This document shows positions 34,736 to 43,639 of a stretch of 64,000 nt of DNA, piece after piece (within the stretch, counting starts at the first letter, position 1; every line of letters begins with the position of its first letter). The position numbers and the translations under genes were made by a program. The notes beneath the pieces are model-generated. The model made no database searches. It was not told the DNA's origin and saw only the letters and a program-made list of their open reading frames with translations. The DNA comes from Pedobacter ginsenosidimutans (GTDB taxonomy: Bacteria; Bacteroidota; Bacteroidia; Sphingobacteriales; Sphingobacteriaceae), in assembly GCF_001442625.1 (NCBI RefSeq), contig NZ_LMZQ01000009.1, positions 62,001 through 126,000 of the forward strand, given 5' to 3'.

Positions 34736-34805
34736 GTCATCCTGAACTTGTTTCATGATCTTTTTAGCGAATTGGAAAAGATGCTGAAATAATTTCAGCA
34801 TGACG
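34736..34805. repeat. CGTCAT...ATGACG-ended intergenic repeat
   Basis: CGTCATCCTGAACTTGTTTC at one end and TTTCAGCATGACG at the other give complementary termini. A similar phrase (CTCCTGAACTTGTTTCAGGATC) lies near 51224. Confidence 0.6.
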
Positions 34806-34863
34806 TATTAAGTTAGAATAATTGACATTCTTAACTCGTCAGGATCTTAATAAGCAAATGATT

Positions 34864-34906
34864 GAAACAAAAAAAGATCGGCCAATAGCCGATCTTTTTT
34901 TGTTTC
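34864..34906. terminator. Bidirectional terminator between amn and rpoD
   Basis: A perfect 19-bp stem (GAAACAAAAAAAGATCGGC and its complement) with a 5-nt loop gives T runs on both strands and serves the two convergent genes. Confidence 0.92.
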
Positions 34907-34921
34907 AGTGAACTTAGTCTC

Positions 34922-35782
34922 TTATCCTAAATAAGATTTTAAGATTTTACTTCTTGACGTATGACGTAAACGCTGTAAGGCTTTATCCTTAATCTGACGA
35001 ACACGTTCACGGGTTAAATTAAATTTCTCTCCAATTTCTTCTAGAGAAAGGGGATGGTTAGAACCTAAGCCGAAGAATAAAACGATAATTTCTCTTTCTC
35101 TTTCGGTTAAGGTAGATAAAGAACGTTTAATTTCTTCTGATAAAGATTCATTAATCAATGAGCTATCCGTATTTGGCTCGTGGTTTTCCAATACATCTAA
35201 TAATGTATTTTCTTCACCTTGAACAAATGGAGCATCCATTGATACGTGACGGCCTGAATTACTAAGAGTGTCCGAAATTTTATCCACTGTAGTTTCTAAA
35301 ATATCAGCAAGTTCTTCAGGAGAAGGCTCACGTTCGTATTCTTGCTCTAATTTAGAGAAAGCTTTACTGATTTTGCTTAACGATCCTACCTGGTTTAAAG
35401 GTAAACGTACAATACGGCTTTGCTCGGCAATTGCCTGCAAAATAGATTGACGAATCCACCAAACGGCATAAGAAATGAATTTGAAACCTTTAGTCTCATC
35501 AAAACGTTTTGCCGCTTTAATTAAACCTAAGTTACCTTCATTGATTAAATCACCTAAAGTTAAGCCCTGATTTTGATATTGTTTTGCAACAGATACAACG
35601 AAACGCAAGTTGGTCTTAGTCAATCGCTCTAATGCAGCCTGATCGCCCTCACGAATCTTCCTTGCTAAAATTACTTCCTCTTCTGCTGTTATTAAATCTA
35701 CTTTGCCAATTTCGTGTAGGTATTTATCTAATGACTGACTTTCACGGTTGGTAATGGATTGCGTTATCTTGAGTTGTCTCAT
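34922..35782 (-). CDS. rpoD: Primary RNA polymerase sigma factor RpoD (sigma-A type)
   Basis: This is the housekeeping sigma factor. Its 286 residues lack region 1.1 and the nonconserved insertion, as is normal for Bacteroidota. Region 1.2 reads [20 protein letters not shown]; region 2 has [33 protein letters not shown] and [18 protein letters not shown]. Region 3 begins near [14 protein letters not shown], and region 4.2 ends with [25 protein letters not shown]. The promoters found in this window (TTTG-N-TAnnTTTG) are the type this sigma factor recognises. A promoter of the same kind precedes it. Confidence 0.97.
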   Translation of the reverse strand: MRQLKITQSITNRESQSLDKYLHEIGKVDLITAEEEVILARKIREGDQAALERLTKTNLRFVVSVAKQYQNQGLTLGDLINEGNLGLIKAAKRFDETKGFKFISYAVWWIRQSILQAIAEQSRIVRLPLNQVGSLSKISKAFSKLEQEYEREPSPEELADILETTVDKISDTLSNSGRHVSMDAPFVQGEENTLLDVLENHEPNTDSSLINESLSEEIKRSLSTLTEREREIIVLFFGLGSNHPLSLEEIGEKFNLTRERVRQIKDKALQRLRHTSRSKILKSYLG

Positions 35783-35818
35783 TTATACGAATTGTGTGCT
35801 CTTTAATTATTGAGTGTG

Positions 35819-35849
35819 CAAAGTTACGAAATTGTATAGCAATCCGAAA
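35819..35849 (-). promoter_or_regulatory. rpoD promoter
   Basis: On the minus strand TTTC (35846-35849), 19 nt, then TAACTTTG (35819-35826) fits the -33/-7 consensus with one mismatch, about 36 nt before the rpoD ATG. Confidence 0.7.
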
Positions 35850-36235
35850 GGATAAAATGCTGAAAATGTTACTGTTTGCACAAGTTTTTTACAGTTTTAC
35901 TTATAGCAAAAATCATTCCAAACAAAATTCTGTCATCGTATGCCTCAATAGCTATATTATAATTGTTTTTCGATTATTATTTATTGTAAATCAATAAATA
36001 TATTTTGAATTATAATAATTTATTATTTATGTTTGTACTGTAAATGATTGAATAAATATGACGTTTCTTAATTTTTCAACTATTTAAAGCAAATAACAAA
36101 AGCCATTATTATTGGGGGTTTTTGATCATGTAGTTTTTGTCAGGTTGTATGTATAAAAATCAAAACAAGAAATCGGCTTAATTATTCAAACAGTAAATAA
36201 ATCGCGGACATTACATTTTAAACTAGTATGTAATT
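35850..36235. other. AT-rich intergenic region upstream of DUF2975 genes
   Basis: This stretch is very AT-rich and carries no credible gene. It must contain the DUF2975 operon promoter, but I see no clear TAnnTTTG box close to the ATG at 36236. Confidence 0.5.
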
Positions 36236-36793
36236 ATGGAAATTAAAATAACAACCAATCAGATTTTGAAAGTATTACAGATACTTTCCTGGATAATTTT
36301 TATGGGCTTATGTGTCGAAGCCGGTGGGGTAATTGTTAATACAATTATTACAACGTTTATAAACCCACAGGGTGTGAAGAATTTTTGGGATGGAGCAGAT
36401 TATTTGTCAAGTGTTTACAAATTTGATCAGGGGTATTTCCTGGTCATTACACTCGTTATGATTATTGTTGCTGTGCTAAAAACAATCATGTTCTATCTAA
36501 TTGTGAAATTGTTTATCGATAAAAAACTCAGTATTTCTAAGCCTTTCAGTTTAGAATTGAAGCATTTTATTCTGATACAGGTTTTTTTAGCGCTTGGGAT
36601 AGGTTTTTTTGCCCATTTAGGCTATAATTATACGGTTTGGCTTACAGAGCAAGGGGTTATGGATGCTAATCTCCGATCGTTAAATATGGATGGAGCTGAT
36701 GTATGGTTCTTTATGGCTGTTGTACTTTTTATAATTGTACAGGTTGTAAACAGAGGAATAGAAATTCAACAAGAAAACGATTTAACGATATAA
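36236..36793 (+). CDS. DUF2975 membrane protein, first copy
   Basis: This 185-residue protein has four predicted membrane helices (about residues 12-35, 68-95, 109-130 and 155-172), the DUF2975 plan. It ends in QQENDLTI, the conserved hydrophilic tail of the family. It forms a cassette with a second DUF2975 gene (2 nt after the stop) and a small XRE-type regulator, the same pairing known for YoaS/YozG in Bacillus. Function is unknown; a membrane signal acting on the regulator is possible (inference). Confidence 0.85.
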   Translation: MEIKITTNQILKVLQILSWIIFMGLCVEAGGVIVNTIITTFINPQGVKNFWDGADYLSSVYKFDQGYFLVITLVMIIVAVLKTIMFYLIVKLFIDKKLSISKPFSLELKHFILIQVFLALGIGFFAHLGYNYTVWLTEQGVMDANLRSLNMDGADVWFFMAVVLFIIVQVVNRGIEIQQENDLTI

Positions 36794-36795
36794 TT

Positions 36796-37614
36796 ATGAA
36801 ATATAAAATACTTGCAAGAGTGATAAGGGCATTTTTAATGCTTCTTATCTGTTTTGTTTCTTTTACTTGTGTAATGGATCTGGGTTCATATCTTTTTAAT
36901 ACGAAACGTTATATGTCAATACCGGGTGGTGGGGCAATGGGCGATATGGGTGGGCCAGGTACTTATTTACCATTGTCTTTAAGCATTTCCATTCCCGATA
37001 CTTCCATATGGTACAAAAATGGAAGTTTTGAAACGCGGTCGAAGAGGGTTCATCCTTATTATTATAAATCAGATAGAGAAGTACTAAATAATTCTCCTGT
37101 GATCAGGAAGGTTATAAATACTTTAGTAGTCCTCGGTAAAGAAAATGAAATTACTGTTGATAATGGTTTAAGAATGAATGGTCCGGTATTTTTAAAATTT
37201 CATTCTAAAAACAATATTTACAATGCATTTTGGTTCTTTTACGCTCAAATTCGTATGTATGCTATAATACTTTTATTGATTCTTTTGATCAAATTAGTTA
37301 ATATTTATCTCACAGGAGATTTTCTCTGTAAGAGAAGTTTTAAATTAATTTCTTTAATTGGCATATTACTGATTTCTGTAGAGTTTTTTGAATTGATATG
37401 CATATTCATAAACGTGAATATTATATCTGCCGTTCGCTTAGAAACAAAGGAATTAATCAGCGGGTTTTCGAATCAAGGTGGAGCTGACCTTCACTTTAAT
37501 TTTGGGGGACCTGTAAACTTTCAAAACGTCGGAATAGGCATCATCATTATCATCCTGTCCAAAGTTATTAAGGATGCGGTGTTAATTAAACAAGAAAACG
37601 ATTTAACGATATAA
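36796..37614 (+). CDS. DUF2975-type membrane protein, second copy with extended extracytoplasmic loop
   Basis: This 272-residue paralog starts at the ATG at 36796 (MKYKILARVIRAF). The first helix (about 8-32) is followed by a long extracytoplasmic region with a Gly/Pro-rich stretch (SIPGGGAMGDMGGPGTYLP). Three more helices lie near residues 150-172, 183-207 and 243-262, and the same QENDLTI tail closes the protein. The last 24 bases are identical to those of the first copy, including the stop codon. The XRE gene follows 4 nt later. The longer loop could be the sensing part (inference). Confidence 0.8.
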   Translation: MKYKILARVIRAFLMLLICFVSFTCVMDLGSYLFNTKRYMSIPGGGAMGDMGGPGTYLPLSLSISIPDTSIWYKNGSFETRSKRVHPYYYKSDREVLNNSPVIRKVINTLVVLGKENEITVDNGLRMNGPVFLKFHSKNNIYNAFWFFYAQIRMYAIILLLILLIKLVNIYLTGDFLCKRSFKLISLIGILLISVEFFELICIFINVNIISAVRLETKELISGFSNQGGADLHFNFGGPVNFQNVGIGIIIIILSKVIKDAVLIKQENDLTI

Positions 37615-37618
37615 GCCC

Positions 37619-37825
37619 ATGCCCATAATTGTAAATTTAGATGTAATGTTGGCCAGGCGTAAAATGTCGTTAACTGAATTAAGTGAGCGGGTAGGGATTA
37701 CGATGTCTAATTTATCGATACTTAAAACAGGTAAAGCAAAGGCTGTTCGCTTGGAAACGTTAGAGGCGATTTGTAAGGCTTTAGATTGCCAGCCCGGAGA
37801 TATTTTGGAATTCCGCGTAGATTAA
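37619..37825 (+). CDS. XRE-family regulator, YozG type
   Basis: This 68-residue protein is a single helix-turn-helix domain: MPIIVNLDVMLARRKMSLTE, ERVGITMSNLSILKTGKAKA, RLETLEAICKALDCQPGDIL. These proteins regularly accompany DUF2975 membrane proteins. It is the last gene of the three-gene cassette and most likely controls it. No operator could be identified from a single copy. Confidence 0.9.
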   Translation: MPIIVNLDVMLARRKMSLTELSERVGITMSNLSILKTGKAKAVRLETLEAICKALDCQPGDILEFRVD

Positions 37826-38125
37826 CTTCCGATTCTGACAGGGCAGCGTGGAGCAAAACTTCGGAAGTTTAACGTTGGTTTTTTTTTCCGAAGTACGACA
37901 GGCCCGTGTTAAATAAACCTGATAGAACAAAAATATTTTTTGCTGCAGGATCTTCGACTCCGCTCAGACTGACAATCGCAAAAAGATTGCAGTGATAGCA
38001 GGGCTTTCGGGGCCGAAAAGAATGGGACCCCTGATTTTCAAAATAATTTTTGGCTACTATGATGTTTTTTTGAAGCGTCCATTTATTAGGCTCTTAAGGT
38101 AGGACACCACTCTAAAAGAGGGGAA
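37826..38125. other. Gene-free interval with repeats
   Basis: An AACTTCCGA/TCGGAAGTT pair flanks a 27-nt loop at about 37824-37871 and is followed by a T run, a possible terminator of the XRE gene. A CTTCGACTCCGCTCAGACTGAC phrase (about 37951) is a fragment of the dispersed repeat type also seen at 3460-3586. No gene is visible. Confidence 0.5.
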
Positions 38126-38157
38126 TAAAAAAACCTTCCAGTTTTCACTGAAAGGTT
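38126..38157 (-). terminator. sucC terminator
   Basis: Stem ACTGAAAGGTTT/AAACCTTCCAGT (one mismatch), followed on the minus strand by a run of seven T. Confidence 0.82.
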
Positions 38158-38201
38158 TGTACAATATGATTAAATGCTTTAGTCTTTTTACTTTAAGCTT
38201 A

Positions 38202-39401
38202 TTACGCTTGTTCAGCCAATACTTTAGTTACTAAATCAGCTGCTTCTTTTAAAGCGATTGCTGAGTAAACCTGAAGGCCAGACTCATCAATTAATTTTTT
38301 AGCTTCTTCGGCATTTGTGCCTTGTAAACGGCAGATAATTGGCACTGGAATGTTACCGATTTCTTTATAAGCATCGATTACACCTTGCGCAACACGGTCG
38401 CAACGAACAATACCACCAAAAATGTTGATCAAAATTGCTTTAACGTTAGGGTCTTTCAAAATGATGTTGAAAGCCGCTTTAACCGTTTGTGCATTGGCAG
38501 TTCCGCCAACGTCTAAGAAGTTAGCAGGCTCACCACCGGCCAATTTAATAATATCCATGGTAGCCATAGCTAAACCAGCACCGTTAACCATACAACCTAC
38601 GTTACCATCAAGGTTAACGAAGTTTAGGTTAGAAGCACTTGCTTCAACTTCCATAGGATCTTCTTCTGTAACATCGCGCATTGCTGCATAATCAGGATGA
38701 CGGAACAAAGCGTTTTCATCCAGATTCACTTTAGCGTCAACTGCAATTACTTTATCATCAGAAGTTTTTAATACCGGATTGATTTCGAACATTGAAGAAT
38801 CAGTTGCTTCGTAGGCTTTGTATAAAGCGGTTACAAATTTAACCATTTCTTTGTGTGCAGCACCACTAACGCCTAAGTTAAAAGCTACTTTACGTGCCTG
38901 GAAGCCTTGTAAGCCAACTTTAGGATCGATTTCTTCTTTGAAAATTAAGTGTGGAGTATGCTCTGCAACTTCTTCGATATCCATACCGCCTTCGGTACTG
39001 TACATGATGATGTTACGGCCTTTTGCACGGTCTAACAATACCGAAATGTAGAATTCTTTGGTTTCAGAAGCTCCTGGATAATACACATCCTGAGCAACTA
39101 AAATTTTACTCACTAATTTACCTTCAGGGCCGGTTTGAGGAGTAACCAATTGCATACCAATAATATCGGTTGCACGTTGTTTAACTTCTTCAAGGTTTTT
39201 GGCTAATTTAACACCACCACCTTTACCGCGACCACCAGCGTGGATTTGCGCTTTAATCACAACCCAGTCAGAATTGTAATCTATTTTCAGTTGCTTAGCA
39301 GCCTCAACAGCTTGCTCAGGAGTATCGGCAACTATTCCTTCTTGAACGTTAACACCGAAACTTTTTAATATTTGTTTACCCTGGTATTCGTGAATATTCA
39401 T
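38202..39401 (-). CDS. sucC: Succinyl-CoA synthetase beta subunit
   Basis: This is the ATP-grasp subunit of the TCA-cycle enzyme that converts succinyl-CoA to succinate with nucleotide phosphorylation. The 399-residue length is standard. Motifs include MNIHEYQGKQILKSFGV, KAQIHAGGRGKGGGVKLA, LVSKILVAQD, FEINPVL and INIFGGIVRCDRVAQGV. The alpha subunit sucD is not adjacent. A full promoter lies upstream and a terminator downstream, so it is monocistronic. Confidence 0.97.
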   Translation of the reverse strand: MNIHEYQGKQILKSFGVNVQEGIVADTPEQAVEAAKQLKIDYNSDWVVIKAQIHAGGRGKGGGVKLAKNLEEVKQRATDIIGMQLVTPQTGPEGKLVSKILVAQDVYYPGASETKEFYISVLLDRAKGRNIIMYSTEGGMDIEEVAEHTPHLIFKEEIDPKVGLQGFQARKVAFNLGVSGAAHKEMVKFVTALYKAYEATDSSMFEINPVLKTSDDKVIAVDAKVNLDENALFRHPDYAAMRDVTEEDPMEVEASASNLNFVNLDGNVGCMVNGAGLAMATMDIIKLAGGEPANFLDVGGTANAQTVKAAFNIILKDPNVKAILINIFGGIVRCDRVAQGVIDAYKEIGNIPVPIICRLQGTNAEEAKKLIDESGLQVYSAIALKEAADLVTKVLAEQA

Positions 39402-39418
39402 TTGCTACAAAATTTGCC

Positions 39419-39449
39419 CAAAGCTACAATTTCAAACCCTTTAAACAAA
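39419..39449 (-). promoter_or_regulatory. sucC promoter
   Basis: On the minus strand TTTG (39446-39449), 19 nt, TAGCTTTG (39419-39426): a perfect match to the Bacteroidota housekeeping consensus, with the start expected about 10 nt before the ATG. Confidence 0.85.
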
Positions 39450-39564
39450 TAGCAATCGCCGATTTTTTCAGAAAATGAACGTTTTATGTTAATCGGGAAA
39501 AGCGATGTGGTACATAAGCCGATTATTGGGGCTCAACCTCAATAAAGAAGCAGATGAAGCTATT

Positions 39565-40260
39565 CTACAATACTTTTTTTGCTAAATTTTTAATTTCATC
39601 TTTAAAGTTCTTATCGAAAACAGCTTTTAAAGACCCTGTTTTTAAGTTGTATGTAAAATATTCAACTTCATCCTTATCATCAAATACTTTATCTCCATTA
39701 GTATCCTTTATCAGATCCATTAATATTAAATCATGTTTGTCGTCTATTTTCCAGCTACTTATATCGTAGTTGTTTGGAGATATCCGGATAAATGATTTTC
39801 CCTCGAGGTTAGAGAGGTAAAGTTTACCAGGATCTTTGTCTGTTAGTTTTTTATTGCCATCATAGTCCGAATCGGTGATATTATAGTAGATAAACTGATC
39901 GGATAAAGTATTTTGATTATTTGGACTATGGTCTGAATGACCAATATTGAAGGAGTTGATAATAACTTTTTCTTTAGTCAATAATTCGCTTTTACCTGAA
40001 ATAACATTGTGAAAGATGAGGTTCCAATGATTGGAATTCACGTCTCTTTTATAACTTTCATAATCGCCATCATTTAATCTTAATGGATATAGCAGAATAT
40101 CTGTTTTACTAATGATAATTGGAGAATCGTATTGTATTTTAGGCTGACTTTTCGTTTGAATGTTACTTGTTTCACCCGTAGAAATGGTTTTACTTTCCTC
40201 AGTGCAGGATGATGCCAGTATGGTAAAACTTAATAATGTTATTGAGATTGTTTTTTTCAT
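39565..40260 (-). CDS. Lipoprotein with EF-hand-like Asp-rich loops, unknown function
   Basis: This 231-residue protein has a lipoprotein signal (MKKTISITLLSFTILASSC, Cys at 19). The mature part carries two Asp-rich loops, DSDYDGNKKLTDKD and DTNGDKVFDDKDE, that look like single calcium-binding EF/dockerin-type loops, in a context of short beta segments (LYLSNLEGKSFIRISP). I do not recognise the family. It is likely an envelope lipoprotein, possibly calcium-binding (inference). Confidence 0.75.
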   Translation of the reverse strand: MKKTISITLLSFTILASSCTEESKTISTGETSNIQTKSQPKIQYDSPIIISKTDILLYPLRLNDGDYESYKRDVNSNHWNLIFHNVISGKSELLTKEKVIINSFNIGHSDHSPNNQNTLSDQFIYYNITDSDYDGNKKLTDKDPGKLYLSNLEGKSFIRISPNNYDISSWKIDDKHDLILMDLIKDTNGDKVFDDKDEVEYFTYNLKTGSLKAVFDKNFKDEIKNLAKKVL

Positions 40261-40370
40261 TGTTGTTAATTTTGATTTAGGGGGAATATAGCCAATAAAT
40301 TTTTATCGGTCTAAGATTGCCGTATTAGGTTGTATTCGGAAACGGCATTATACATTTGTTTTAAAATGTG

Positions 40371-40679
40371 CTAACTTCCTGCAAATGGTGTTCCGAATAT
40401 ACCAACAGCTAATTCTGCCCAGATAAGGAATAATGCCAGTAAAATAACCACAAGTATTACCGTTCTTAAAATACCGGCTTTTAAATTTCTTAGCACAAGT
40501 TCTATTCCTAAACCTGTACTTAGCAATAATGTACCCATCACCGCAAAATCCCTTAAGTCCCACTGTACCTCATTTGTAAATTGCATGGCTATTAAAGGAA
40601 TGGCTAATATCGATGCTATTACGCTTAAGATAATGATGATTCTTGGTTTGCCTGAATTTAATGTTTCTTGATTTTTCAT
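40371..40679 (-). CDS. Small membrane protein, unknown function
   Basis: This 102-residue protein starts at the ATG at 40679 (MKNQETLNSGKPR); an upstream in-frame ATG at 40751 would run through hairpin DNA. Three hydrophobic helices (about 14-32, 48-62 and 69-94) are visible. The C-terminal part (WAELAVGIFGTPFAGS) is characteristic of a small conserved Bacteroidota membrane family, but no function is known to me. Confidence 0.7.
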   Translation of the reverse strand: MKNQETLNSGKPRIIIILSVIASILAIPLIAMQFTNEVQWDLRDFAVMGTLLLSTGLGIELVLRNLKAGILRTVILVVILLALFLIWAELAVGIFGTPFAGS

Positions 40680-40722
40680 GATTTTATATTTTAATATACA
40701 ATTTAAATAGTTAAAAATTAAA

Positions 40723-40785
40723 CCTTTGCTTTCCCCGGTGCGAAATTGCACCGGGAAACTAAACCCAACAAAAGTTTAGCAAAGG
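40723..40785. repeat. Nested hairpin CCTTTGCT...AGCAAAGG
   Basis: The outer pair CCTTTGCT (40723-40730) and AGCAAAGG (40778-40785) encloses a perfect hairpin CCCGGTGC-GAAATT-GCACCGGG (40734-40755). It may terminate the upstream minus-strand gene ending at 40810. Confidence 0.55.
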
Positions 40786-40809
40786 CGAGAGGTTAATTGT
40801 AATTGTCTG

Positions 40810-41403
40810 TTAGTAATTTAAGCGGTACCAGTTTTTTGTGATTTTAAAATTATTTTCCTTATAAGAAGATTGAATTTCTTTTTCTAAGCGCTTAATTTCA
40901 TTCGGATCATCTGTATATACAAATGCTGAATAATGACTTAAAAAGCCACGGTTAATGAAAAACTCTACCATTACCTGATTTTTTTCATTTGTGGATATTG
41001 AAATGTCATTTCCTCCATTTGATATTAGTGCGTACTTAAATTCGTCCAGATGATGAACTGATTTGTTAGCATCGTATATTATGCTGCCACTTTTAATCCG
41101 TGATATGATTTCTTCTCTTTGTCCTTTTCTGAAATGCCAATCAATTTTTTCAAAATAGTCTTCACTAAAAAGTGAAATAGTACCTAGGCAAACGCCGAAA
41201 ATTAATGCTGTTATATGGAATTTTGTGGTTATACCTTTTTTAGCTATAATACTGTATAGTAAATATGATGACAGAATAAGTCCAATAAAAAGGTATGGTA
41301 GTATAAATACAAAGGACATAAAACCCCCTCCGTAATAATATATAAATGGCCCCTGCAAAATGGATAGAAAAATTATTAGTAGCGCTAGCAGATTCTTTAA
41401 CAT
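40810..41403 (-). CDS. Membrane protein with soluble C-terminal domain, unknown
   Basis: This 197-residue protein has three predicted helices in the first 85 residues (LLALLIIFLSILQGPFIYYY, FVFILPYLFIGLILSSYLLY, ITALIFGVCLGTISLF) and a C-terminal extracytoplasmic or cytoplasmic domain of about 110 residues. Its start lies 4 nt after the stop of the DUF4173-like gene, so the two are cotranscribed. No family was recognised. Confidence 0.7.
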   Translation of the reverse strand: MLKNLLALLIIFLSILQGPFIYYYGGGFMSFVFILPYLFIGLILSSYLLYSIIAKKGITTKFHITALIFGVCLGTISLFSEDYFEKIDWHFRKGQREEIISRIKSGSIIYDANKSVHHLDEFKYALISNGGNDISISTNEKNQVMVEFFINRGFLSHYSAFVYTDDPNEIKRLEKEIQSSYKENNFKITKNWYRLNY

Positions 41404-41407
41404 GATT

Positions 41408-42967
41408 TTATTTATTTAACCCAAAATATTCCGCCGTATTCCAATCCTGTAAATTCCACGATAACCAGTCCGACTTCTTGTAACGTTCTTTGAAATAACC
41501 GATTCTTTGGTCCAATTTTCTCATCAGTGTTTCTTCTGGCCGATCTACTTTGGCAACTTCAGAATCGTTATTGGTTGAAGGATGTATTTTTGAACGGTTT
41601 TTATCTAAAAATGGGAGCGTCTTTTCTGATAAAGAGGTTAAATAATAAGGGTCTATAGCAACGGCGTCAACATGGTTGAGGTTGTATTTTACGATTAAAA
41701 CATCCCAGTTAATGGTACTAAAAGCAAGTAATAACGCAAACCAGATGTTCCCGTTTACTTTAAATAGATAAAATATAGTTTTCTGTTTGGCTACCTTTAA
41801 ATAAACAGTGGCCAAACCAATGATACAGAGAATGGCAAATACCAATACACCGATTCTTTTATGCGTTAAACCATGGAATTCGATATAATAACCATCGCGG
41901 ATAAATACCGATATAATCAGGATAAAATTTTGAATCATCCAGGTAAAAGCAAGCACCCTTAACGTTTTGCTTTTGCGATAAAAATTTAGATTTCCCCTAA
42001 AAAAGTAAAGGATTACAGCCATGGCCATTACGATACTAAAGATTAGTGTATTCGTGCCCTGGTGTAGCTCTCCTGAGAAATTTCCCGAAGGTTTATAACC
42101 GAACCAAAGTGTGGTAATATCGATGGCATTTAATAACAGCAATAGAAGGTTAAGGGCAACAAATGAAATTATGCCGACAATATATTCGGTTTTTAAAGCC
42201 ATTTTTCGTGTTAATAGGTTGCCGCTAAATGTTTCTACAATATTGTACCAGATCGTTTTTTGACCTAATTTCCTCCTGATCCTTACTAATTGTTCCTTGC
42301 ATGTCAGTTCTGCTTTTTCTAAACTTTTATCAAAAAATGCAAGTAATAAACCTCCTGTTAAAGCTAATCCGAAGCAGAAATGCATGATACGTCCGATGCT
42401 TAAATCTTTGAAAAAGAAATGAAGGATATTTTCGAAAAACTGTCCGATGTTCGTTAATACGCTTTCGGCATAGTGTGCAAAAACATTATTTGCTGCAGAA
42501 TACAAACATGCAAAAAAGATTACGGCAATAACAGGTATAAAAATGTACTTGATTAACTTAAAAACAGGTTTAAGATTAAAATTGCCTATGCTTATTTTAC
42601 TTAGATGCCGTATTGCATTAAAAGGTACCGTAATCATTTGTAAAATACTGGCAAGAAAAGCGGTGAAAATTGTTCTGATCTGTTGGTTATGGCTAAAACC
42701 GATAAATAATAGTAAACTGATGTAATAGGTGGCAACAGATAAATCGGAGTTATTAACCACTACCAGTACCGCTGCCAAAAGATGTGCTAAACCATAAATT
42801 TTTAGTTTATTGCTTTTAACTACATCGGGGTTAATAAAAGTAATAGCCAGTAAATAAATACTATAAATAAGCAAATTGAGTGCTAATCTTTCCTGCCAGA
42901 AGAGAAAAGTGAACAAGAGGCCACCCAGCAAAACGGAGAGTGATAAGAGGTTGGATTTATTTTTCAT
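41408..42967 (-). CDS. Polytopic membrane protein, DUF4173-like
   Basis: This 519-residue protein has about 11-12 hydrophobic helices and a soluble C-terminal tail of about 90 residues. The segment INWDVLIVKYNLNHVDAVAIDPYYLTSLSEKTLP near the end is the characteristic region of DUF4173 proteins. Function is unknown. It lies in a five-gene minus-strand run headed by a membrane protein and a winged-helix regulator, with small membrane proteins on both sides, suggesting a regulated membrane complex (inference). Confidence 0.78.
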   Translation of the reverse strand: MKNKSNLLSLSVLLGGLLFTFLFWQERLALNLLIYSIYLLAITFINPDVVKSNKLKIYGLAHLLAAVLVVVNNSDLSVATYYISLLLFIGFSHNQQIRTIFTAFLASILQMITVPFNAIRHLSKISIGNFNLKPVFKLIKYIFIPVIAVIFFACLYSAANNVFAHYAESVLTNIGQFFENILHFFFKDLSIGRIMHFCFGLALTGGLLLAFFDKSLEKAELTCKEQLVRIRRKLGQKTIWYNIVETFSGNLLTRKMALKTEYIVGIISFVALNLLLLLLNAIDITTLWFGYKPSGNFSGELHQGTNTLIFSIVMAMAVILYFFRGNLNFYRKSKTLRVLAFTWMIQNFILIISVFIRDGYYIEFHGLTHKRIGVLVFAILCIIGLATVYLKVAKQKTIFYLFKVNGNIWFALLLAFSTINWDVLIVKYNLNHVDAVAIDPYYLTSLSEKTLPFLDKNRSKIHPSTNNDSEVAKVDRPEETLMRKLDQRIGYFKERYKKSDWLSWNLQDWNTAEYFGLNK

Positions 42968-42979
42968 TTTGTTTAAGGT

Positions 42980-43291
42980 TTAAGAATTGAAGTAACTTAT
43001 AATGAGTAGGTAGATAATGACTAAAGGAATATTTAATAGCATGCAGATGATGGTTGCAACAGTGTTTCTCCAGGAAGTTTGATCACAAATGAGCTCAATT
43101 AGAATTATAGCTAACACAAAGAGATTTACAATTGCTGCACCAAGCGTAAAAACAGCTCCTATGATCATGAGAAAAAAAGAGTCTGATATTAAGTTTGTTA
43201 TTAGCATTAACGTGCCGATAAGTGCAGAATAGTAAGCCAGCCTTTTGCCTAGATAATTCATTTGAGGTGCTAATATTTCTTCCGTTTGCAT
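42980..43291 (-). CDS. Small three-helix membrane protein, unknown
   Basis: This 103-residue protein has three hydrophobic helices (about 19-40, 42-68 and 80-100) and a short acidic N-terminus (MQTEEILAPQMNY). An inverted repeat CTTTG-N5-CAAAG sits just upstream of its start, identical in arms and spacing to one upstream of the 44275 gene. This suggests control by the winged-helix protein encoded between them. The DUF4173-like gene follows. Confidence 0.75.
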   Translation of the reverse strand: MQTEEILAPQMNYLGKRLAYYSALIGTLMLITNLISDSFFLMIIGAVFTLGAAIVNLFVLAIILIELICDQTSWRNTVATIICMLLNIPLVIIYLLIISYFNS

Positions 43292-43303
43292 GTTTTAAAA
43301 GTG

Positions 43304-43318
43304 CTTTGAATTTCAAAG
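43304..43318 (-). promoter_or_regulatory. Putative operator CTTTG-N5-CAAAG, copy 1
   Basis: The dyad lies 13 nt upstream of the ATG at 43291, within the shared block ACTTTGAAANNCAAAGCACT-TTTAAAA (coding strand) that is also found before the ATG at 44275. On the coding strand it overlaps a near -7 box (TATACTTTG). Confidence 0.65.
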
Positions 43319-43340
43319 TATATGGTTAAAAAAAAATAGA

Positions 43341-43637
43341 TTATAGTTTTTTGATCATTTTTTCAAGTGCATCTAAATGTGCTTTAAAGGCCTGTTTGCC
43401 CAAAGCCGTGATAGAGTAGGTGGTACTGGTTTTTCTGCCGATAAAACCTTTATGTACCTTGATAAATTCTGCCTGCTCTAAAGTATTCAGGTGTGAGGCC
43501 AGGTTTCCATCTGTTAATTCGAGCATTTGTTTCAGGTCGTTAAAGCCAATTTCATCGTTTACCACCAGGATAGACATTACGCCCAACCTGATCCGGCTAT
43601 CGAATATTTTATTTAAATCTGCTATCGGGTTTTTCAT
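43341..43637 (-). CDS. Winged-helix transcriptional regulator (HTH_34/ArsR-MarR-like)
   Basis: This 98-residue DNA-binding protein has the recognition region FNDLKQMLELTDGNLASHLN and wing IKVHKGFIGRKTSTTYSITA. It starts 3 nt before the preceding gene's end region on the same strand (stop at 43640), so it is cotranscribed with that membrane protein. Family members pair with membrane proteins of this type and probably repress them. The repeated dyads at 43304-43318 and 44286-44300 are the likely binding sites (inference). Confidence 0.9.
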   Translation of the reverse strand: MKNPIADLNKIFDSRIRLGVMSILVVNDEIGFNDLKQMLELTDGNLASHLNTLEQAEFIKVHKGFIGRKTSTTYSITALGKQAFKAHLDALEKMIKKL

Positions 43638-43639
43638 CC

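Noticed and set aside
35794..35997. 67-residue ORF upstream of rpoD
   Set aside because: It overlaps the rpoD promoter on the opposite strand and is low-complexity AT-rich sequence.
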